The notes under the pieces were generated by a model that saw only the letters and a list, made by a program, of their open reading frames with translations, made no database searches and was not told the DNA's origin. Of a stretch of DNA of 64,000 nt, positions 11,341 to 21,022 are shown piece by piece. Numbering within the stretch: the first letter of the stretch is position 1; the number at the start of each line of letters is the position of its first letter. The stretch lies in NCBI GenBank assembly GCA_047967505.1, contig CM106540.1; one strand, 5' to 3'. The DNA comes from Dipteris shenzhenensis (lineage: Eukaryota > Polypodiophyta > Polypodiopsida > Gleicheniales). A program made the translations under genes and the position numbers.

Positions 11341-14300
11341 GCAGCAAATGCAACCTCATAGGCTGCCTCATAAAGCATGGAATGCCAGCACAAAGCTTCA
11401 AATACTTAGGGGTTGATATCTCGGCAGATCACAGATGGTGGCAATGTATACATAGAAGGATGGACACTAGTTGGGGGAAGTACTACCAGCTTGAGAATGA
11501 TTGCAGGCACACCGACACTAGGAACTGGAAAATTCGAAATATATTGTTTGATGCATATGTAGTGCAGACAATATTATATGGAGTGGAAGTATGGGGAGGC
11601 AGCATTTCAGCCTCTACATGGAATGATATTGAGAAAATGCAAAAAGCTTTCCTAAGGAGACACCTTGGTGTCAAACCTACTACTCCATACTCAATACTTC
11701 TGTTGGAAACGGGAAGAAGACCAATTGAATTTCATGCATTGATCAGAGTTATGCAATACCTAATAGAGGTGCAGCAAATGCAACCCGATAGGCTGCCTCA
11801 TAAAGCATGGAATGCCAGCACAAAGCTTCAAAAGAACTACAAAAGTAAGGTCATCTGCACAGGATGGGCAACCGACATAAGAAAATGGTTCAGCAGATGG
11901 AAAGTGGAAGCATATTTGATCATGCCGCCTGAAAAGGTCAACATGCAAGAGTTTCAACTATCTTTACTGAGCACTTTGCGGAATCACTCGTTGACAAGTG
12001 AAAAGAGGGTAAAGCTGGAATATTACCAAGACAACATAAATCCCACATGTTGGTCTACATACATGTCCATAGAGACTCATGCTCAGTCTTATATTAGCAC
12101 ACCTATCCCCCTTCTATATCGCAGAAACATCGCCAGGTTCCGTACCAGATCTCATACATTTGCCATTGAGCAGGGAGCTTGGATACACCAGCCTAGACAT
12201 GCTAGAGTCTGTACCCTTTGTGACATGCAGACAGTTGAGACGGAGGCACATGTAGCTCTACAGTGCCGCCGATATGCACATATCGGGACTACCAGCAGAT
12301 ACTGGGGGACTCCGCTAAGTTGACATCAGTTCTCTCCACTGCCTCTCCGGCAGCATTGGGATCTTTTGTCACTCGTCTTTTTACCTGTCGTCAGGAACTC
12401 ATAGACTCCTGACCTCTCTCCTTGAGGAGACTCTTTTTACATTGTATCGAGACGGATCCCATGGGTCATTTTTGGCCCCCCGAGGACGCTAATAAACTCT
12501 TTCTTTCTTTCTTTCTTTCTTCTGTGATCCGAGGGCGTTTCTACTACCTCTTCAGAGATAGCTATGGGATTTTGGCCCATTTCCTCTCCTACCCAGACCA
12601 GCGGTGTTTGGCAGGTTTCATTCATGAGGTACTTAGACACCGCAAGAGGATACTCCGAGCACGGAGATAGGAGCAGACTTCTTTCTCAGTTGATCCCTCT
12701 CAGAGCTCTATCACGAAGTTCTTTCAGCCAAATCACATGGACCCCCCCCGAGACGACGTCTCGACATGACCGTGACCCGAAGCCTGTGACCCGACAGCTT
12801 AGACAGATGGTTGACGCACATATCACACTTGGGGACATCCCCTCCTTGTTTAGAGTCAGAGCCTGACCAACGGGGGTCACAGTAGCCCTGGTTAGACGCA
12901 GAGCTACGACCAGGAGACGTGCCAGGGCTGCACCTTTGAGTGGCCGACACCACTCTATTGCCGACTTCATGCCTCCATTGCCTCATCCACCCTGATGTCT
13001 TGCTGTTGATGATGATGCTGAGATTGATATATAGTCGACCATCGACATGACTATGTTGTACTTATGACTTAGTACTGCCATTCTGCATTTTTTTCATTTT
13101 GCATTGGTGTGGATGCTCGTTTAGTAGCTCCGCTACCACAACTCGTTTGTACCATGTTTTTAATAGTCTCATAGACCCATCGGTCTTCCGAAGACTTTAA
13201 TAAACTTTCTTTCTTTATTTCTTTCTCATCTACAAATATCTTGTTATTTGTGTTGCACGCATAAGAAGTATTTTCTTCAACCCCCCCGCCCAAGGAGAAG
13301 ATGTACGTTGAGACAAGTGAGGATAAAGTTTTTGTTGATTCATGCGAAGGAAAGGAGCATAACAACAAGGGAGCCTAGACGTTGTATGCCGGCATTTCTT
13401 TTCCACCCTTTGAAGAGTTCCCTATCTCATTTGAAATACTACCATTACTCGTCTGCTTATCTATTGTGATAAGCCAACATGTAGCTCACTTGGATAGCCA
13501 GAGAAATTGGGATGAAACTAAAGTAGGTATGCCCAAAGAATCAAGAGCAGCTCTTAACTAATCTGGCCATGGTGAGAGGTGTCTATGCCTAACAATGGCC
13601 AATGAAGGCTTCTCCTTGCTCCGCTGTGCGCTCCTCCCACCCTCGCCATCGCCTCGCCTCGCCAAGCTTCTTCCCCCCCAGCCTCTCCATGCCCTTCCGC
13701 ACTCCTTTGGTGAACACCCCGGCCCCTTTTGAGGTTGCACACAGAACTGTTTCCACGCGTAGACCCGTAGGGTCCGTGACCCCTCTGGAACCCCCTCTTG
13801 GCAAGTGCGGGGTCCCCCCCCGCCTGGCTCGTGGGCTTGAGAGGCAGGGTGTGGCTGCTCCAATTGTCACTTAGGGATTCCCCCCAGGTGTGGTGAGCCA
13901 GGCAGCAGCCAGTGCTGCCCTCAGCCTTCCCTTTCGAGAACAAAAGGAGGAGGAGCCAGCCTGTGCACAGGCTGGTTTTTCTTCCAGCCAGAAACCCCTC
14001 CTCCGTGTTTACCTTGAGGAGTGGAGGCTATTGTCTTCAAACTTGGACCTCCCCTCAAAGCTTTGAGGTTTTCGTGCTTCAGTCCGTGGCCATCTTTTTT
14101 GAGACTGTTTTTTGGTCGTTCACTAGATCATCAAAGAGCAGCCCGCAACCTGCCTCTTCCTTGGGGTCAGCTGTCCTTTGTTTTTTTTTTGGCAGAGGCT
14201 CCCTGAAGGACTTCGCCTTCGCTCCTTTGCTGGTTTTTCCACCCTCCACTTTCACAGCGCAGCGGTTGTGTCCCTCTTCTGAGGATCAAATCCTGGTGGC

Positions 14301-17300
14301 GACCGTTGGTCTAGCCAAAGGTTCTCACATGGCAGAACCCTCGACTCCCCAAGCCGCCAAGGTTCTTCTTTCTCCAGAGGAAAAACACCAAGTGAAGAAA
14401 GATGTACAATCACTTCAAGACCCAGCATTGGTAGGCAGGATAGTTGGCTTCACGCCTTCCAGGAGCCAGGTACGTGATTGGTTGTAGGTGAGCTTAGCGT
14501 CGGATGGGCACCACATACAAGAGCTTACGCAGGGGGGTTTCCCTTCTCCATTTGAGGCCCTCGACACGACACAGACTCCGATGGAGCAGAGCCCGCTTCT
14601 CTTGGGCTCGCATCTTGCTGATATTGAGTCGACCCATCATATACCCCGCTTTCCAATGAGGCTCAGGTTCCCGGGGCTCCCCAAGGAGTACAGGTCCATT
14701 CTCCACTCCATTGGCAGAGCCTCGACACGGTGCTAGAGCCGCCATCACAGACGGCCGTGTCAGTGGTTGCAGATGATGGAGTCCCGAAACTTAGATTGAT
14801 TGTGGAGAGATTCTTCTAGAAGAGATCTTTTTAGGGATGCTGGATGGTGGAGAGTTTTGACAGCGTGTTGAGATTCCAGGTTTGCCAGGTTAGTGCTTAT
14901 GGTGCAAGCAAATGGGACACTTGGCCAGGGATTGCAAGAGAGGCCAGAGCAGGGATTCCCTCAGCCGCGCCCAGTATATTGGACTACTGGACCAAAGGGT
15001 GGGCAGCATGAGACAGGTTAGGGGATGGAGTCCTAGACACCTTGGGTTGAAACTTGAGCCTTCTAGAGGGGCTTGGACTAGGGTACAACGGAAGAAGCCC
15101 AGCTCGAATGCCTTAAAGTAGAGAAGGCGGCACGCCAGACAACGGGAGCAGAGGAGGATGTCACGATCTGTGACGTATTCCTTTCTCTATTTCTAGACTT
15201 ATGGATGGTTTGATGAATGGACACTTGTGGAAGGGTATGCCCTTTTGACGGGACACTTCCTATGAGGCACAACCCTTGCCCTTTCGACGGGACACTTCCT
15301 ATGAGGCACAACCCTTCACAAGAGACGCTCTATTGAAGAGACATTCCTATTGTAATGTACCCTCTCATCAAGGGTCACACCCTTCACAAGGGGTACACAC
15401 CTCTTCATGCACATACACTTTGGAGTACACACCTTTTCATGTGTGACTCTTCACTCTCTATATAAGAGAGGCCCAATTGTATGGATGACACACTACAGAT
15501 ACACTATAGACATTCAAGCAATACAATTATTTCTTGTTCTCTGCTATCTCAATCTCCTTTCTGCTCCTTAGCACATTTCTAAATATAGTAAATCTAGGAT
15601 TTCTTACAGTGGTATCAGAGCAAAATTCGCTCCTGCCTGTAGGAAATGCCCCCCACCTTCTAGCGCCGATCTGATACATCTTTTCCGCTAGAAGGACATC
15701 CGTGCACATTGTGCATGGAAGAGATGGAGAGGATGAGCGTAAAAATTTTTAGCACCAACCCTGCCTAAAGTCATCTATGGCCTCTCCATCTCACACACAT
15801 CACGAGTTGATGTGAATGGACACGACAAAAATCGTGTCTAGGAAGACCCTTGAAAGCCACAAGTGCTTTTGCAAGGCATGGCCTGCAGACATCTTCTACA
15901 ATTTCACAAATTGAGAAATCCATCGGTTGTATAGCCCTCCTCCTTGGCCTATTGGCCTCTACTTCCGGATTACCACGGCAGTGATCTGGGATCCTGAGAA
16001 GCAGGCTGCAAAGCAGCCAGCACCCTTCCTTTTGGTCACCTCATGGCTGTATTGGTTTTTCTCAAAGTTTTCTGATAGATGGTTCTTTTCTCTGAAAAAC
16101 AAGCTATTGACATCGTGTTGAAAATATCTGTCCCCAGTCAATCTGCCTGGAACTGCTAGGTCAATCCAACCACACTGACCTGTCTAATACATGACAAAAC
16201 CTTCTCGCATTTTTGCAAAAGATGGTCCTAAGACCTCTAACTTCTTCAAACCTCGCCGATTTTGGTGTAATTCAAAACTCGCTAATTTTGGTGTAGGCTT
16301 GCTGGGAAAAATGCACCAAGAATGAACTATGTATCCTAAAGCTGCTACAAATCTTATCTCCAGGCAGTGATCTCAAACCTGAACTCAGAAATCAGCACTG
16401 GAACTGTCAAAAAGCTGGCTATAGTGCTGAAACAACAGGAAAACCGCAATCAAATTGAAGTACGTCTGCTCCTGTTCAAAATGTCTATGCCCCCTATGGT
16501 GTGGCTGGGATCGGTAGGTCAATCTGATTCCATTTTAATCTCCAGTCCATTTGATTTTGTTCCCACTTTGCCCACCAATGTTGCTGTTATATGATTTGCC
16601 ATTACCATGATGCCTTGAAATCTAACCACACGAATCTCAAACTAGATCTGATTTTGGCCTATTCTCAAAATCCTCAAGGTGCTTTTCTTCCTAGCGACTA
16701 GCATATGTTGGACCCCTCTGCATTCCATAGTCTCCATCAGCCATTATAAGAGCCTTCCAACCATGGGAACTCTTGGTGTTGAATAAACGGACTGGACTCG
16801 TATTAAGCTGCATGTGTAGATTGCAAACCAATTGAGTGAGAGGTCGAGACACATGTACCTTTACGTTGAGTAAAGTCGGCACAGCTTTATGAACATGTTG
16901 CTGCACAAAGTAGAGACCAATAGAAGGTTCATTTGCCACCAGTTTGAGTGTTTCTGTCAAAGTATCATGAACTGCAATACAAGTCCACCATTGTTTAAAT
17001 GTCCTTTACTCGCTTAAATGCGCTGTTAAAAGACATAAAGTGCTGACCTGATGAAGCATTTATGTCCTGTCAGACAGAAGGCATGTTCCTAGAACACAAA
17101 GCTCAAAAATAAAAGCACACGTCCATTTGATAAATGCATGAGCAACGAAAATTCCCCACTACATAATCTACCATATTCATCTGGTAACCAAGTCATCTGT
17201 TTAAGTTTGGGTGCATCCATAATGTGTCATGTTGGCCGATCAATCGATTGAAGTTTAATTTGTGGATAGAAGCGAAGCAATTGACTGAGGTTTTTTGTAA

Positions 17301-17379
17301 GGAAAACAAAGGCTACAGACAGGGGAGCTCGATCCTCACCGTCCTCGAGAATCTCCAGCTGCTCGTTCTTTTTGTTCAT
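5436..17379 (-). CDS. BORCS8/MEF2BNB-like protein, four coding exons
   Basis: In animals BORCS8 is a subunit of BORC, the complex on the lysosome surface that recruits ARL8 and kinesin; the role in plants is not established. Joining exons 17379-17340, 16971-16859, 6088-5919 and 5838 (or 5814)-5436 gives one frame of 241 or 233 codons with compatible phases (1, 0, 2) and GT-AG borders throughout. The family signature is [20 protein letters not shown] at residues about 24-43, matching the ANEPS.xLY..Q.HV...P core known from animal BORCS8 (Pfam PF10167, formerly DUF2365). A helical second half, [19 protein letters not shown], follows in exon 3. The last exon adds a basic, low-complexity stretch and a short coiled-coil-like end ([19 protein letters not shown]), making it longer than the roughly 120-residue animal proteins. 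Intron 2 is about 10.8 kb and full of mobile elements. Strong exon logic; the family assignment comes from memory of the motif. Confidence 0.7.
5919..6088 (-). CDS. BORCS8-like gene, coding exon 3
   Basis: The acceptor is AATTTGCAG and the donor is CAGGGG|GTGAGT. It encodes [20 protein letters not shown], then [20 protein letters not shown] and a short [16 protein letters not shown] tail. It is predicted to be mainly helical, as expected for a BORC subunit. Entry is in phase 0 and exit in phase 2. Confidence 0.75.
6251..6388. repeat. Tandem duplication of 69 bp
   Basis: Units at 6251-6319 and 6320-6388 both begin GTTTCATTTCATGGAGG and end AAATTTAGGT, with only a few substitutions between them. 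Confidence 0.85.
6784..6788. repeat. Target site duplication GTGAT, left copy
   Basis: GTGAT directly precedes the LTR start TGTCATG. The same five bases (10452-10456) follow the truncated right end of the element. This fixes the insertion boundaries. Confidence 0.85.
6789..7307 (+). repeat. 5' LTR of the Gypsy element
   Basis: Starts TGTCATG and ends CATGTCA (TG..CA borders). The end is fixed by the PBS two bases later and by the 25-bp match to the right end of the element (ACAGGAGCACTGGAGTC at 7286 and 10427). Confidence 0.85.
6926..6959 (+). promoter_or_regulatory. Twin TATA boxes in the LTR
   Basis: TATAAATA at 6926-6933 and TATATAAGG at 6951-6959 lie in the middle of the LTR, where U3 should end and R begin. 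Confidence 0.55.
7310..7321 (+). other. Primer binding site, initiator Met-tRNA
   Basis: TGGTATCAGAGC, two bases after the LTR end, is complementary to the 3' end of plant initiator Met-tRNA. Confidence 0.85.
8426..9436 (+). pseudogene. Gypsy gag, broken
   Basis: The ATG at 8426 opens a capsid-like protein with retrotrans_gag features: [19 protein letters not shown], then [12 protein letters not shown] and [18 protein letters not shown] at 8954-8956 interrupts it within [11 protein letters not shown]. The frame then stays open to 9436, but the true zinc knuckle [14 protein letters not shown] (9312-9353) is in another register, so an indel lies near 9290-9310. Without those two lesions the gag would be about 310 residues, normal for the group. 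Confidence 0.8.
9540..9780 (+). pseudogene. Gypsy aspartic protease remnant
   Basis: The active-site block reads [14 protein letters not shown] (GAT at 9568-9570). The Asp is present but the usual Ser/Thr of D(S/T)G is Gln, and a stop follows soon after. The downstream frame is shattered. It is placed correctly between gag and RT. Confidence 0.6.
9934..10438 (+). pseudogene. Gypsy reverse transcriptase, truncated
   Basis: It begins [20 protein letters not shown], has a TAA just before [10 protein letters not shown], and continues with [37 protein letters not shown] and [11 protein letters not shown]. These are the fingers and start of the palm of a Ty3/Gypsy RT. The YxDD motif and everything after it are lost where the frame runs into LTR sequence. 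Confidence 0.85.
10427..10451 (+). repeat. Last 25 bases of the 3' LTR
   Basis: ACAGGAGCACTGGAGTCGTG then TCA repeats the end of the 5' LTR with one substitution and is followed at once by the GTGAT duplication. Confidence 0.85.
10452..10456. repeat. Target site duplication GTGAT, right copy
   Basis: Perfect match to 6784-6788. Confidence 0.85.
10457..11294. other. Intron 2, no gene recognised
   Basis: There is no domain on either strand. The stretch 10740-10930 repeats the word CCTGATGGT and has several tRNA-like words, but no A/B box pair with correct spacing. Near 11270 the words CCATAGGCCCGCGAGGCCTC and GAGGAC resemble the 3' end of the LINE at 12470-12490, so a second LINE tail may end in the TC tract. 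Confidence 0.4.
11295..11335. repeat. (TC)n microsatellite
   Basis: About 20 uninterrupted TC units. It sits exactly where the truncated LINE begins, so it could be the tail of an older element or the integration site. Confidence 0.9.
11336..11402 (+). repeat. 67-bp direct repeat, displaced copy
   Basis: Matches 11766-11832 with two substitutions. It starts GAGGTGCAGCAAATGCAACC and ends CACAAAGCTTCAAA, where it fuses into the native reading FKYLGVDIS. Confidence 0.85.
11397..12323 (+). pseudogene. LINE ORF2 C-terminal fragment
   Basis: One open frame runs to a TGA at 12321-12323. It has FKYLGVDIS, the thumb-like block [19 protein letters not shown] then [20 protein letters not shown], and a C-terminal zinc motif [19 protein letters not shown] (C-X2-C-X9-H-X4-C) typical of LINE ORF2 ends. 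The frame is intact but headless, with no start of its own: its open 5' extension into the TC tract is only Leu-Ser repeats. Confidence 0.8.
11766..11832 (+). repeat. 67-bp direct repeat, native copy
   Basis: In frame with the LINE protein ([20 protein letters not shown]), so this is the original location. Confidence 0.8.
12523..13230 (+). mobile_element. 3' end of a second, related LINE copy
   Basis: The stretch ends with TTTAATAAACTTTC and a TTTC-rich tail at about 13198-13230, like the tail of the previous copy. Shared words before the tail (CTCATAGAC, CGAAGAC/CGAGGAC) support relationship. The open frame at 12564-12866 has Arg/Thr-rich sequence but no recognised domain. Confidence 0.45.
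13231..14328. other. Intron 2, GC-rich stretch without a recognised gene
   Basis: Several overlapping frames exist on both strands from 13554 on, which follows from high GC and few stops. None has a domain. The part just before 14329 is probably the 5' UTR of the LINE whose ORF1 starts there. Confidence 0.45.
14329..14940 (+). pseudogene. LINE ORF1 (gag-like), broken
   Basis: It starts [19 protein letters not shown] and continues with [18 protein letters not shown], a TAG at 14485-14487, then in the same frame SPLLLGSHL and [14 protein letters not shown]. This pattern is the DUF4283-like N-terminal domain of plant L1 ORF1. After a frame change the zinc knuckle [14 protein letters not shown] (14894-14935) follows, with all four ligands in CX2CX4HX4C spacing. 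No ORF2 follows; a Copia LTR begins about 220 bp later. Confidence 0.7.
15159..15608 (+). mobile_element. Copia-type LTR (5' LTR or truncated element)
   Basis: About 450 bp from TGTCACGATCTG to TTCTTACA. The TATA box TATATAAG is at 15459-15466. It is followed directly by a Met-tRNA PBS, so it is a 5' LTR on the plus strand. No matching 3' LTR and no Copia protein were found to the right before 16858, so the element is truncated. Confidence 0.7.
15239..15316. repeat. Two tandem 39-bp units in the LTR
   Basis: GCCCTTTTGACGGGACACTT and GCCCTTTCGACGGGACACTT begin the units at 15239 and 15278; both end CACAACCCTT. The repeats lie upstream of the TATA box, where LTR enhancer repeats are often found. 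Confidence 0.85.
15610..15621 (+). other. Primer binding site, initiator Met-tRNA
   Basis: TGGTATCAGAGC, one base after the LTR end TTCTTACA. Confidence 0.8.
15622..16858. other. Rest of intron 2, no gene recognised
   Basis: Leader-like sequence of the Copia element probably extends some way to the right, but I find no gag or pol motif and no second LTR. The last few hundred bases before exon 2 look like ordinary A/T-rich intron. Confidence 0.4.
16859..16971 (-). CDS. BORCS8-like gene, coding exon 2 (core motif)
   Basis: The acceptor is TGTATTGCAG and the donor is AAAG|GTACAT. The 113 bases give [16 protein letters not shown], then [21 protein letters not shown]. This holds the most conserved block of the family. 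It ends in phase 0, exactly as exon 3 requires. Confidence 0.75.
17340..17379 (-). CDS. BORCS8-like gene, coding exon 1
   Basis: Forty bases encode [13 protein letters not shown] plus the first base of the next codon. The ATG sits in AAAAATGAAC and the exon ends at GACG|GTGAGG. The longer overlapping frame of 87 codons at 17336-17599 is in another register, does not join exon 2 in phase, and is better read as 5' UTR. The exon was chosen because its phase-1 end completes a Val codon with exon 2 and the start lies immediately upstream. Confidence 0.65.
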
Positions 17380-17640
17380 TTTTGTGTTGCCTTTTAGACC
17401 CGGAGGACGATGAGAACTGCTTCAATCGATTCGACGGACGAAAACATACGCACTTATCATTGATTTTGCGAAATAGATCTAAGGGAGGAGAATCGACAGA
17501 TTGAAGCACTCCACTATTGTTGGAGAATCGTAGCCTTGCGATGCCCTCCAAGATCTTACTTGAGAATTGAGATCTCCACCCATTGTAATTGCCAAGCATG
17601 CCCAGACATTAAATAAGCAAAATCATATGTTAATTAATGG
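17380..17640 (-). promoter_or_regulatory. 5' UTR/promoter side of the BORCS8-like gene
   Basis: Sequence upstream of the ATG at 17379. An 87-codon open frame covers part of it in another register and can be explained as chance. I see no clear TATA box, and the Copia remnant starts close behind, so the promoter must be short or lie within element sequence. Confidence 0.35.
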
Positions 17641-17739
17641 TCTCATGTCACTACAATATTTCTCTTAAATTGCGGTGTCTTTACATTGTTTCACTTCTTC
17701 CTCTTAGATTATAGCTAGCAAAGACCAAGCCATTGTCAA

Positions 17740-19100
17740 AAGTATGAAACTAAGGGAAAAGCGGCTTGGTAAAGATATATCCTACTACCTATTCTTGTGT
17801 TGGACAATGGATAAGATCTATCTCTTCAGTGAGGACATCTTTTAGGATGAGGTGGTAATGGATTTTAATGTGCTTTGATCTAGCATCAAACATTGGATTC
17901 ATTGCTAATTGGATGTTGTTAAATTATAAAAATAGCGCACTCTAGGTTCTTCTACTCTGATAAGAGTCTCATGTAACATTGGTTAATCCTTTGTATTCTG
18001 ATGGTAAGGCCACTTTTGGTTATTTCTTGCTTTGCCATGACCAAGCTGTTGATCCAAGACTGAAGTTAGAACCACTTGTGTATATTCTATCAGTTACACT
18101 TCCTAGCCATCAGCTATCAATGTATCCATGAAAGTTGAAAGCTATGTACTTGTCATAAAATAGTCCATAATCTCATGTATCTTTTAAGTATTTCAGGATT
18201 TTTAACTGCAAGGAGATGACATGAATTGTCTAAGAAACACCAAACTGACTAAGATGTGCCTAGCCTTGTGATAGTTAAATAGATTAAGCTTCTAGTAAGT
18301 TATCTATATATTGATGAGGATCTGAAGAAAGATAATTGTCACGAACCGACAATTTGATGTTGCATTCCATAAGAGTTGGGAGCGGCTTGCAGTGATGTTG
18401 ATGTTAAAGTAGCTACAATTGACAATACTACCACCAAACTAGGGATTCTTCTCTTTGTGAGCTCCTCATGGTGTGGTTCAGCAAATGAAACTACTTGAGA
18501 GATTTTAGAGTGTACTTGCCCTGTGTGAGCATAATAAGTGTATCATTTCTCCATATTTCTATCTAAAGAAAATAATGGAGTTCTTCATATCTTTTATGTC
18601 AAACTTTAATGTGAGATGACCTTTGACTGGTGAAATGAGGTGTCCATTGGAACCAATGATGATCAATTCATCAACATAAAAAACTACAAGAATAATCTCT
18701 TCTACATTGTTCTTATGTAAAAAGGTGGATCTAAGTTTGACGATTGAAAACCTAAAGGAAGACATTGATTGTGAAATCTTGCATTCCATGCATGTGGTGG
18801 TTGTTCCAAACCATAAAGAGATTTCCACAATTTGCATACTTTCTTTTCCATTCCATTGACAACAACCTTGTAGTTAGTTATGTCGTGTAGATTCTCACAT
18901 TCAGGTCCATTCAGGTTTCCATTGAGGAAAGCATTCCCATCTAATGGATTGCCCAAGTAAAGTGTCATCTTTGCAACAAGTCTCTTCATAATCCGTTCCA
19001 TTTTCCTAGGCAACCAATACGATTTTGTACCTGTCAATTGCTCCATCTGGTTGTAGTGTCAATTGTATCCAAGTCCTATTCTTTGCCTTTGTCTTGTGTC
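17740..19100 (-). pseudogene. Copia pol remnant (RT and RNase H)
   Basis: On the minus strand the RT blocks read NAFLNGNLNGPECEN, then VCKLWKSLYGLEQPPHAWN and VVFYVDELIIIGSNGHLI (YVDD written as YVDE). Further left come RNase H words YLKDT*DYGLFY, GSVTDRIYTSGSNFSLGS and SWQSKK*PKVALPS, and finally FTKPL. The order is right for Copia pol. Stops and frameshifts are many and the last catalytic Asp is Glu. No LTR of this copy is recognised. Confidence 0.8.
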
Positions 19101-20749
19101 CTCCAGATGGATCAAAAACTTTTTGAGTAAGCTAGAAAATTACAAAGGTAATCATCTAAATAGGTAGAGATGCCAATGGTGTACCAAAACTTGTAGGATT
19201 ATCAAAATATGATTACGTCTCATCAATATGATTATCAAAACTTGTAGGATTATCAAAATATGATTATGTCTCATCAATAACCATTAGGCAAAAATGAAGT
19301 CTCAAAGGGGCCTCATAAGGAATGGATTAGGGGAGGATTAGTGAGTTAAGCAAGCCCTCTATGGGATTTGCCCCTATCTAGGTGGGTTAAGCCCGCCATT
19401 GAACCCATCACTTGTCACCTTTACACATCGACATGGGAGGGGCAATCCTTCCAAATTCAAAATTTGAATGTTTACCTCCCTCTCCATCGGCCCACATGCC
19501 GCCTCCTCCTCCTCCTTTCTCCTGTAACCATCCTCCTCCTCCTCCTCCCTCGTGCCACATGCATCCTCCTCCTCCCTCTTGCTACACTCTCCCTTTTATA
19601 ATCCTCCTCCCTCCTTTCATACGCCTCCTCCTCCTCCTCCTCCTCCTCCTCCTCCTCCATCCTTCGAACTTGTGTGCTCCTTCCTCATCTCTCCTACATG
19701 CTACCTCTAGCCTTGGCCTAGGGAAGCTTGCAATGGAAAAAAGGCATTCTATCTTTCAACCATAGGGCAGCCCCTCATTGTGACAAAGAGGACCCTACGT
19801 GGGATCTCATTTTGTTAATCCCATTGCAAAGATTATACATTAGTACTTTACATGTTGAATTACACATACTGGATAAGTTACAATATGTCCATCTAGTTTG
19901 TGCTTGGAATTTGAAGCCAAAATAAGTGTCTACACATTGCATTACAAAAGCTAAAGATTTTCTTCTAAGGATGGGATTTCATGGAAGCCATTTGAAGCTC
20001 AAGGACAAAAATTTGTCTCAAAAGACACAAAATCTTTCTACCATAGTGTCCACGGGTGGAGGAAAGACAAATTATAGATTCTTGTCCAACCACAATGCTT
20101 GTGAAGAAATACATACTTTGTCTCATAGTATCCTAGACTGGGAGACTAGAAAGCTAGTGTAAAGCTTTATGTGAGTGTACTACCAAAATCAAGCTTCACA
20201 TCTGCAAATAGCTACTTTGAGAACAGAAGTGTAGACAAAGCTCGACACATCAATAAAGTCTATTTGACAAGGTTAAATCGACGAGATGTATTATGAAAGA
20301 TTTAAGCTAGCATTGAGAGAATTCATATCATTGATGGTAAAAGCATAGGGTGAGTTGCATATTATAAATTACATTGTAATTCTCTAACTTTTTGCAGCAG
20401 CCTTATGTTAGTTTATGTTGCTAACATGGTGCATGTTCATGTGCATAGCATATTCTTTATGCCCATGCACTGTGGTAAGTGTAGAAAGGGGGGCCTCTAT
20501 CCATTTGGAATATCAAGGCATGGCCTATAGAGCAAAGGTAGCCTACTTTAAGAACTCAAGGCATCCAGGTGGTGGTATCACTTGTAGTAGCAATGTGCTA
20601 CATGAAATGTTTGACAAGTTTTATGGGTGTCTTGTTCCATAAAGAAGACGAAGCTACTCAATGTTAAAAGTTCTATGATGAAGTGGAAACTATTTGGAGT
20701 CAGTCTCACTTGTTCCACATTAAGCAAAGAGGTAGTCAGGTAAAAAAGT

Positions 20750-20751
<2 letters not shown>
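19101..20751. other. No gene recognised
   Basis: It contains a duplicated 37-bp word (AAAACTTGTAGGATTATCAA plus AATATGATTA, near 19187 and 19228), the CCT microsatellites and short frames without a domain. The stop-free 20415-20642 frame has no recognised motif. Confidence 0.4.
19497..19655. repeat. (CCT)n microsatellite cluster
   Basis: Several runs of CCT, the longest at about 19623-19656, separated by short unique words. It creates a Pro-rich frame on plus and a Glu/Arg-rich frame on minus, neither of which is a gene. Confidence 0.85.

Positions 20752-20790
<39 letters not shown>
20752..20790. repeat. (GT)n microsatellite
   Basis: About 19 GT units, followed by CATG/CGTG-rich sequence and another short GT run to 20857. 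Confidence 0.9.
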
Positions 20791-20791
<1 letters not shown>

Positions 20792-21022
20792 ACGCATGTG
20801 CATGCATGCATTTACACATGTGCATGCGTGCGTGCATGCATGTGTGTGTGTGTGTGCTTTTAAAATAAAAAACCTTTTAACAAAACGGCACACGAAGCTT
20901 AGATAAGGGTGGATATAAAATTATTTATTACATGGGTGTTCATAAAACAAAAGTTGGTACAAAAAGAGTGTTGAATCCTTCCGGTAGTCCACGCTCCAGG
21001 GTGAAGGTCCACTTACGGGAGT

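Larger units (their letters stand above)
11336..12522 (+). mobile_element. 5'-truncated non-LTR retrotransposon (LINE)
   Basis: The C-terminal part of ORF2, a 3' UTR, an AATAAA (12491-12496) and a (CTTT)n tail to 12522 are present. The 5' end is abrupt at the TC tract and begins with a displaced copy of internal sequence. EN and RT palm are absent, as expected for a truncated copy. It lies in intron 2 of the BORCS8-like gene, antisense to it. Confidence 0.8.

Noticed and set aside
12437-12986. Several minus frames across the LINE tail region
   Set aside because: Antisense shadows of LINE sequence, without motifs.
13554-13943. 129-codon minus frame and three overlapping frames
   Set aside because: Several registers on both strands are open because of high GC; no domain. 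Likely LINE 5' UTR or intron.
15154-15733. GAGGA before the Copia LTR (15154-15158) and again at 15729 as a target duplication
   Set aside because: The sequence before the second GAGGA is not an LTR end, so the match of five bases is likely chance.
17336-17599. 87-codon minus frame upstream of the BORCS8-like exons
   Set aside because: Ends out of phase with exon 2. The overlapping frame [13 protein letters not shown] joins exon 2 in phase, so the longer frame is taken as 5' UTR.
19368-19765. Pro/Leu-rich frames
   Set aside because: Artefact of (CCT)n microsatellites.
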